DNA of 64,000 nt from Adlercreutzia murintestinalis (GTDB lineage Bacteria > Actinomycetota > Coriobacteriia > Coriobacteriales > Eggerthellaceae): NCBI RefSeq assembly GCF_943192905.1, contig NZ_CALPCC010000004.1, positions 1 to 64,000 on the forward strand, in the 5' to 3' direction. Both the position numbers and the translations under genes were made by a program. Below the pieces are notes generated by a model. That model was given only the letters and a program-made list of their open reading frames with translations. It was not told the DNA's origin and ran no database searches. Below are positions 58,347-64,000 of the stretch, piece by piece (the first letter of the stretch is position 1; each line of letters starts with the position of its first letter).

Positions 58347-59282
58347 ATGCCTAACCTTCACGACATAGAAAGACGAATCAACTCCGTCTCGTCGACGAAG
58401 CAGATCACGCGCACCATGGAAATGGTGGCAGCGGCGAAGATTCGCAAGTCGACGGAGCGAATGGAAGGTGCGCTGCCCTGGGCTCGTGCGGTGTCGGATA
58501 TGCTCATATCCACCGCGCCTCATGCGCCCATCGATTCCGAGCCGCTGCTGCGCGTCCATGACGACGTGAAGCGCGTGCTGGTGGTGGCAGTGACGTCGGA
58601 CCGCGGTCTGGCAGGTGGCTTTAACAGCACGGTGCTCCGTGCCGCCGAGAGCTTGATCCGCGAGAAGGAAGCGGCCGGTGCAAAGGTTGAAGTGGCAGCC
58701 TGCGGCAAGAAGGCCATCGGCTATTTCAGCTATCGTGGCGTGAAGCCGGTGTTCGAATTCGCTGGCATGTCCGCTGATCCCTCTTATGAGGAATCGGTGG
58801 AGCTGTCGAAGTACATCGCCCCGGAATACGCTGCTGCTGAAGATGCGCTCGACGAGGTGTACGTGGTGTTCAACCACGCGAAGAACGCCGCCGAGCAAAC
58901 GCTGGTCATGCAACAGGTGCTTCCGATCAGCCGCGAGAGTTACGCTGAGATACTGGGCCTGGTGAAGGCGGAGGAAGACGTCTTCCTGCAATTCCGCGAG
59001 CCCACCGGCGAGTTCCCGGCAGGGGATATCGACTACGAGCCTGACGCCACCAGCGTCATGCATTGGCTGATGATGCGCTATCTGCACAATTCGGTTAACT
59101 TCGCTCTGCTCGATTCGGCGGCAGGGGAGCAGGGCGCGCGTCGTAACGCCATGAAGTCGGCGACCGACAACGCCAATGAGATGATCTCAACCCTGACCCG
59201 TGTATACAATCGTGTACGTCAAGGCGCCATTACCACCGAGATCACGGAGATCGTCGGCGGCGCCGCAGCTTTGGAGGAATAA
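58347..59282 (+). CDS. atpG: ATP synthase subunit gamma
   Basis: 311 residues. N-terminal helix INSVSSTKQITRTMEMVAAAKIRK (10-33) and C-terminal MKSATDNANEMISTLTRVYNRVRQGAITTEITEIVGGA form the rotor shaft. TSDRGLAGGFN is conserved. The stop abuts the atpD ATG. Confidence 0.98.
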   Translation: MPNLHDIERRINSVSSTKQITRTMEMVAAAKIRKSTERMEGALPWARAVSDMLISTAPHAPIDSEPLLRVHDDVKRVLVVAVTSDRGLAGGFNSTVLRAAESLIREKEAAGAKVEVAACGKKAIGYFSYRGVKPVFEFAGMSADPSYEESVELSKYIAPEYAAAEDALDEVYVVFNHAKNAAEQTLVMQQVLPISRESYAEILGLVKAEEDVFLQFREPTGEFPAGDIDYEPDATSVMHWLMMRYLHNSVNFALLDSAAGEQGARRNAMKSATDNANEMISTLTRVYNRVRQGAITTEITEIVGGAAALEE

Positions 59283-60728
<1,446 letters not shown>

Positions 60729-61169
60729 ATGGCTTCCACGTTCCATTGCGTAGTGGCTACTCCCACCCGCAAGCTGTTCGACGGCGATATCTATTTCGCG
60801 TCGGTGCCGGGCGGCGAGGGATCGTTCGGTGTGATGGCGGGGCACGAACTGCTGGTGGCGTTGAACGCTAAGTCGGGCATTGTGTCGCTGAACCTGGACG
60901 AGGCTGGCTCGCAGAAGGAAGAATTCCTGATCAGCGAGGGTGCCACGCAGATGTACAACGGCATCCTGACGGTGCTTGGGCGCTTCGGCAAGAACGTGAA
61001 GAACATCGACCGCGAGTCCATGGCGGCACGTGCTGATGAGATGCGCAACCACATCCAGGAGCTTGAGGGGCAGGCTGAGTCCGCGCAGGATAAGGCCGAG
61101 TTGGAGTCGAGCCGCGACCGCTTGGAGTGGTACGAGCGCCAGATCGCCTACGCCGAAGAGGGAAAATAG
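60729..61169 (+). CDS. atpC: ATP synthase subunit epsilon
   Basis: 146 residues. The N-terminal beta-sandwich (FHCVVATPTRKLFDGDIYFASVPGGEGSFGVMAGHELLVAL) and the C-terminal two-helix inhibitory region are both present. Its ATG follows atpD directly. Last gene of the operon, ahead of a repeat and a terminator. Confidence 0.97.
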   Translation: MASTFHCVVATPTRKLFDGDIYFASVPGGEGSFGVMAGHELLVALNAKSGIVSLNLDEAGSQKEEFLISEGATQMYNGILTVLGRFGKNVKNIDRESMAARADEMRNHIQELEGQAESAQDKAELESSRDRLEWYERQIAYAEEGK

Positions 61170-61175
61170 CTTTAG

Positions 61176-61280
61176 GTGATGCGTCTGCGGTCGTTCAGGC
61201 GCATCATTGACGCCCATGGCTGCGACGGTAGCTACGTTCCAAGTGATGTATTTGGGGCAGCTCAGGTGCATCATTGACGC
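61176..61280. repeat. Two 38-bp direct repeats after atpC
   Basis: GTGATG...TCAGG(C/T)GCATCATTGACGC occurs at 61176-61213 and 61243-61280, period 67, with about 30 of 38 matches. Confidence 0.75.
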
Positions 61281-61337
61281 GGTGCAGGGCGTGCTTGAGG
61301 GCGCGCTGCACATCGCGAAGAGTTTTGAGCCTGTTTT

Positions 61338-61376
61338 AAAGGGGCGCTTGCGGAATGCGGGCGTCCCTTTCATTTC
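61338..61376 (+). terminator. atp operon terminator
   Basis: AAAGGGGCGC (61338-61347) pairs with GCGTCCCTTT (61361-61370) with one mismatch, followed by CATTTC. Confidence 0.65.
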
Positions 61377-61404
61377 GGCTGATGGATTCTCGAAAAGTCA
61401 GACC

Positions 61405-61612
61405 ATCCTTTCTTTCTGCTCCCTTCTTTCTGTCCTTTTTCCTTCTTCCCCTCCCTATCCATCCATCTACCGACCTATCTATCTGTCTCCCCCGCATCCT
61501 CTCTCTTCCCTTCTTTTCCCCTCCGTTTCTTTTTTCTCATTCCCTCTCTTTCCCCTTTTTCTCGTTCCCGTACCTCTTTTTTTCTTTCTCGTCCCCTGAT
61601 CCCCCTGTTTTT
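61405..61612. other. Polypyrimidine tract of about 200 bp
   Basis: The + strand is almost all C and T, with isolated purines, mostly runs of TTTCC, CCCTT and TATC. It holds no plausible gene and is unlike anything else in the window. Such strands can form triplex or slipped structures. Confidence 0.85.
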
Positions 61613-61625
61613 AGCAAATTTCGCT

Positions 61626-61787
61626 TCTTTTTGGGAATTTCAGCCGCTAATGCGAGTCGCAACTCAACTTTTTTGCGACACGCGATTTGCTGCTGTAGTA
61701 TTTTCCCTGTTCAGGAGCTTGAACGTTTTTGAGTCATGACAAAAACAGAGCGCTCGACTCGCATTAGCGGCTGAAATTCCCAAAAAG
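61626..61787. repeat. 33-bp perfect inverted repeat element
   Basis: Left arm 61626-61658 and right arm 61755-61787 are exact complements, separated by 96 bp. The inner part has further short complements (ACTCAA/TTGAGT, GTTTTTG/CAAAAAC). As RNA it would fold to a very stable hairpin; as DNA it resembles a miniature inverted-repeat element. No clear target duplication was seen. Confidence 0.9.
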
Positions 61788-62131
61788 AGGGGTGAAAAAG
61801 CCAAAAAAGTGCTGAAAATGCTACTAGAACCAGAAGCGTTGAAAACTAGGAGTGCTAAAGGCTGGGCTATCAGCTGATCTCTGATAACGCGAACTAGAAG
61901 CGCTGAGAGGCAGGAGGGGCAAAGAAGCGGGAGTACCAAAGACTCGGAAGTCCAAAGAGTTGGAAGTGCTAAAGTGAGTGACTTTGCCATCCCAAAGAGC
62001 CAAAGTATCATGAAGAATGAGCTTGGCATCCCAGAGATCTAGAAATACCGGAGTGTGCGACGTTAACATGGGCGGCTCTGACAGAACTGGAAGCTTCGAA
62101 GAGTCAGAGGCCCTCAAAAAGCCAGGGAACT
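61788..62131. other. Purine-rich non-coding stretch
   Basis: The + strand is rich in A and G (AAAG, GAAG and GGAGG runs), the mirror of the tract left of the inverted repeat. Open frames crossing it have odd composition and no recognisable protein, so it is left as non-coding. Confidence 0.6.
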
Positions 62132-62203
62132 AAGGAGCCAAGAAGCCAAGGAGCCAAGAAGCCAAGGAGCCAAGAAGCCAAGGAGCTAAGGAGCTAAGGA
62201 GCC
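62132..62203. repeat. Nine tandem octamers AAG(G/A)AGC(C/T)
   Basis: Exactly 72 bp: three 16-bp double units AAGGAGCCAAGAAGCC, then AAGGAGCT twice and AAGGAGCC once. Each AAGGAG resembles an SD, but no start follows at the right distance. Confidence 0.92.
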
Positions 62204-62311
62204 CAGCGTAATGACTGAGGGCAATCGATAGGATCAACGGCAGTGCGAAAGGTCGCAAGAAAGAGCCAATGCGACCAAAAGGTGAATCGTGAATTGTCAG
62301 GGGAGAAGATC

Positions 62312-62713
62312 ATGGAAAAGCACTATCTGCTTTCAGGTGAGGCAATAGAACAACTCATCGATTGGGAATACAACGCCGGGTGCATCGCGAGCGATCGGAT
62401 TACGGTTGATGGCTGCAAGGTCGGCTACTTTTCGCGCGAAGAACCGCTTGCGAATATGCCCGATAGCGGATGGCGCTTCTGGTCGGGTGATGAATCCGAC
62501 GAGTATGCAAGCGATGTGGGTAATTTCACCGTGTTCAATACGAATACGATTTGCAATTATGATCGCGAGATCATTCCTTTTCTGGAGGCGCCGTGTGGGT
62601 GTGAATTCGTGCGTGACGAGACGATCGTTGCACATTTTGCGCCTGACAATGAGCTTGCATTCGCGTGGTTAGTGGAGACCAACCCCGATCTTCTCGCGCG
62701 CGTGGGCGAGTAA
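62312..62713 (+). CDS. DUF2185-like protein
   Basis: 133 residues from ATG 62312 behind AGGGGAG; the longer in-frame start lacks an SD. VGYFSREEPLANMPDSGWRFWSGDESDEY near 37-65, followed by NTNTICNYDREIIPFLEAP, resembles DUF2185 (Imm33-type) proteins, some of which are immunity proteins of polymorphic toxins; others are stand-alone. No toxin gene is adjacent. The GC content is visibly lower than upstream, consistent with acquisition. Confidence 0.7.
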   Translation: MEKHYLLSGEAIEQLIDWEYNAGCIASDRITVDGCKVGYFSREEPLANMPDSGWRFWSGDESDEYASDVGNFTVFNTNTICNYDREIIPFLEAPCGCEFVRDETIVAHFAPDNELAFAWLVETNPDLLARVGE

Positions 62714-62835
62714 GAAACGCTGCATACATACCCCATTAAACCTTGCAAAGGCCCAGTTCAGAGCCTTGAAAACGTACGCATGTACCCGTATTGAACCCGT
62801 TTGTTGAAAATGTGGAGTCGGTCTGTAGGGGGTTG

Positions 62836-62900
62836 CTAAAATCGAATTCGACTTTTAGTTTTAGTCGTGGCTTCGGCCAATAGTATCGGGAAAATACTAT
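62836..62900 (+). promoter_or_regulatory. Palindromic AT-rich region before the surface protein gene
   Basis: An imperfect palindrome CTAAAATCGAATTCGA (near 62836) and a hairpin ATAGTAT/ATACTAT (62880-62886 with 62894-62900) lie 70-130 nt upstream of the next gene. Probably regulatory; no gene is seen in 62714-62969. Confidence 0.4.
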
Positions 62901-62969
62901 GGCACATAGAGCTTCGTAACGGGACTAGCGCGTAAGCGCACGAAGCGTGCCGAAAAGGGACGGAATATC

Positions 62970-64000
62970 ATGCGTACTTTACGTGCACCCAAACGGGTCT
63001 TCTTGGGCGTGCTCGCGTTGTCATTGGCGTGCACTCTCACTCCTATCGCACCCTCATACGCAGCAGAAACGAACGAAACGCCTCTTGCGAGTGGCGTCAA
63101 GAATGCCGTTATCGCTGAGGCGTCGCAAGCCGACCAAAGCGCAGCGCAAACGGACGGCAACGCATCGGCAGCTGATGCGTCCGCAGGCGATAGCGCGTCC
63201 AGAGCGGTCTCTGCGGCTGACCAAGCTACCGCTAGCACACAGCCCAGCGCTGGCGAATCTGCTGGCGCAGGCACCGGTGAAGCCGAGGGCGCTCCCGCGT
63301 CGGCGGCAACGGCCAGCAACACATCGGCTAGCGCGGCTCCGATTGAGATCATCTCGGGCCAGGTATCGCTTGAGGATGCCGCTGCCGCCCGCACGTTGAT
63401 CCAGCAAAACGGCCTCACGTTCATCGACAACACCGACGGCACCGCCACCATGGTGGGCTGGAGCGGCAGCGCCCCACAGGGCGAGCTGAGCATCCCTGCC
63501 CAGGTCAACGGCCTTGCCGTAACCAACATTGACTTTCTGGCTCAGGTACCGCTTGTCACGGACGACCTGGACCTCAGCGATGCTGCCCGCGCCGTTGCCG
63601 AGAGCAACGCCGTGGCAGCCGCCATGCAGGCACCGGCTGTTACGCGCCTGAGCATTCCGGCCAGCGTTGCCACCATCAACACTGCCAGCTTCGCGGCATT
63701 CCCGGGGCTCGTTGCCATTGAGGTAGCGGCCGACAATCAAATCTATTCAAGCTACAACGGCATGCTCTTCGACGAGCAGCTCTCTCACCTCCACCTCGTT
63801 CCGGAGGCTATGGAGGGCGTTGCCGTGCTCCCTGCGTCTTTGGCCACTGTCCCTGCTTGCGTAATCTCCCGTTGCACAAAGCTTTTTGGCCTGGACATCC
63901 CAACAGGGGGCGCGGCTGACGCAGCCTTCGCAGTCCGGAACGGTATTCTGTATGCCAAGAATCTGACACCCTCTGGGACGCCCGATGGCACCCTGACGTT
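62970..64000 (+). CDS. Secreted repeat (BspA-like, LRR_5) surface protein, 5' part
   Basis: Open from ATG 62970 to the window edge (343 codons visible). Residues 1-31 form a signal peptide (basic start, then a hydrophobic core, ending SYAAE). About 35-130 is an Ala/Ser/Gly/Asp-rich linker. From about 145 come BspA-type units such as GELSIPAQVNGLAVTNI and VTRLSIPASVATINTASFAAFPGLVAIEV. Such proteins mediate adhesion or host binding in gut bacteria. The anchor lies beyond the window. Confidence 0.85.
   Translation, partial: MRTLRAPKRVFLGVLALSLACTLTPIAPSYAAETNETPLASGVKNAVIAEASQADQSAAQTDGNASAADASAGDSASRAVSAADQATASTQPSAGESAGAGTGEAEGAPASAATASNTSASAAPIEIISGQVSLEDAAAARTLIQQNGLTFIDNTDGTATMVGWSGSAPQGELSIPAQVNGLAVTNIDFLAQVPLVTDDLDLSDAARAVAESNAVAAAMQAPAVTRLSIPASVATINTASFAAFPGLVAIEVAADNQIYSSYNGMLFDEQLSHLHLVPEAMEGVAVLPASLATVPACVISRCTKLFGLDIPTGGAADAAFAVRNGILYAKNLTPSGTPDGTLT

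Noticed and set aside
61355-61732. Open frames on both strands through the 33-bp inverted repeat
   Set aside because: Both translate the same short peptide from the palindrome and otherwise low-complexity sequence.
62132-62203. CRISPR array
   Set aside because: Octamers without unique spacers and no cas genes.
61400-62205. Replication origin
   Set aside because: No DnaA boxes (TTATCCACA-like) or dnaA gene seen; unusual composition alone is not enough.

Overview
The window reads as a chromosomal segment of a high-GC, Gram-positive-type actinobacterium. It is most likely a member of the Coriobacteriia, perhaps Eggerthellaceae. The grounds are gene content and order: an S10/spc ribosomal cluster with zinc-type S14, an oligopeptide permease fused to its ATPase, the secDF fusion, a queH/queA/tgt queuosine set, a BspA-like surface protein, and frequent GTG/TTG starts. 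This placement is inference; no 16S rRNA is present.

Layout. 1-549 is a repeat-rich gap with a probable promoter. 550-10243 is the ribosomal protein block rplB to rplO followed by secY and adk. 10481-18913 holds a large membrane protein, nagB, an oligopeptide-type ABC transporter and a DapA-family lyase. 19022-25724 holds a DivIC/FtsB-like protein, Ppx/GppA, a polyprenyl synthase, a peptidoglycan-binding protein, tRNA-Leu(UAA) and two bacterial PH-domain membrane proteins. 25967-29024 is leuCDB. 29121-34822 is hisS, aspS and ruvCAB, the last behind a LexA-box-like site. 35040-40067 has a cold-shock protein and a queuosine neighbourhood: queH, a 64-residue protein and queA on the minus strand, with tgt facing them. 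40080-48439 holds an MFS protein, a kinase-like protein, a tyrosine phosphatase, secDF, a DUF1292-type protein and a fused double-ABC ATPase. 48572-53862 holds two flavoproteins, the second fused to a complete Sua5/TsaC domain, then rpiB and dCMP deaminase. 54097-61169 is the F1Fo ATP synthase operon. 61170-62311 is an unusual non-coding region. 62312-64000 holds a DUF2185-like gene and the start of a secreted repeat protein.

The most unusual signals are these. (1) Two near-consensus ParB-binding (parS-type) palindromes lie 684 bp apart inside the flavoprotein-TsaC fusion gene, both in poorly conserved segments. (2) A perfect 33-bp inverted repeat at 61626-61787 sits between a 200-bp polypyrimidine tract and a purine-rich tract that ends in nine octamer repeats. 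(3) Degenerate tandem repeats recur right at or after stop codons (adk, nagB, the PH protein, ruvB, the kinase-like gene, dCMP deaminase, atpC), often including the stop codon itself. (4) A 110-nt element with a 19-bp stem lies between secY and adk. (5) At least two genes look leaderless, with a -10 box 6-7 nt from the start codon.

Together the genes are mostly housekeeping: translation, secretion, cell wall and isoprenoid supply, amino acid synthesis, DNA repair, tRNA modification and ATP synthesis. The accessory character is confined to the intergenic repeats and the last 2.8 kb.
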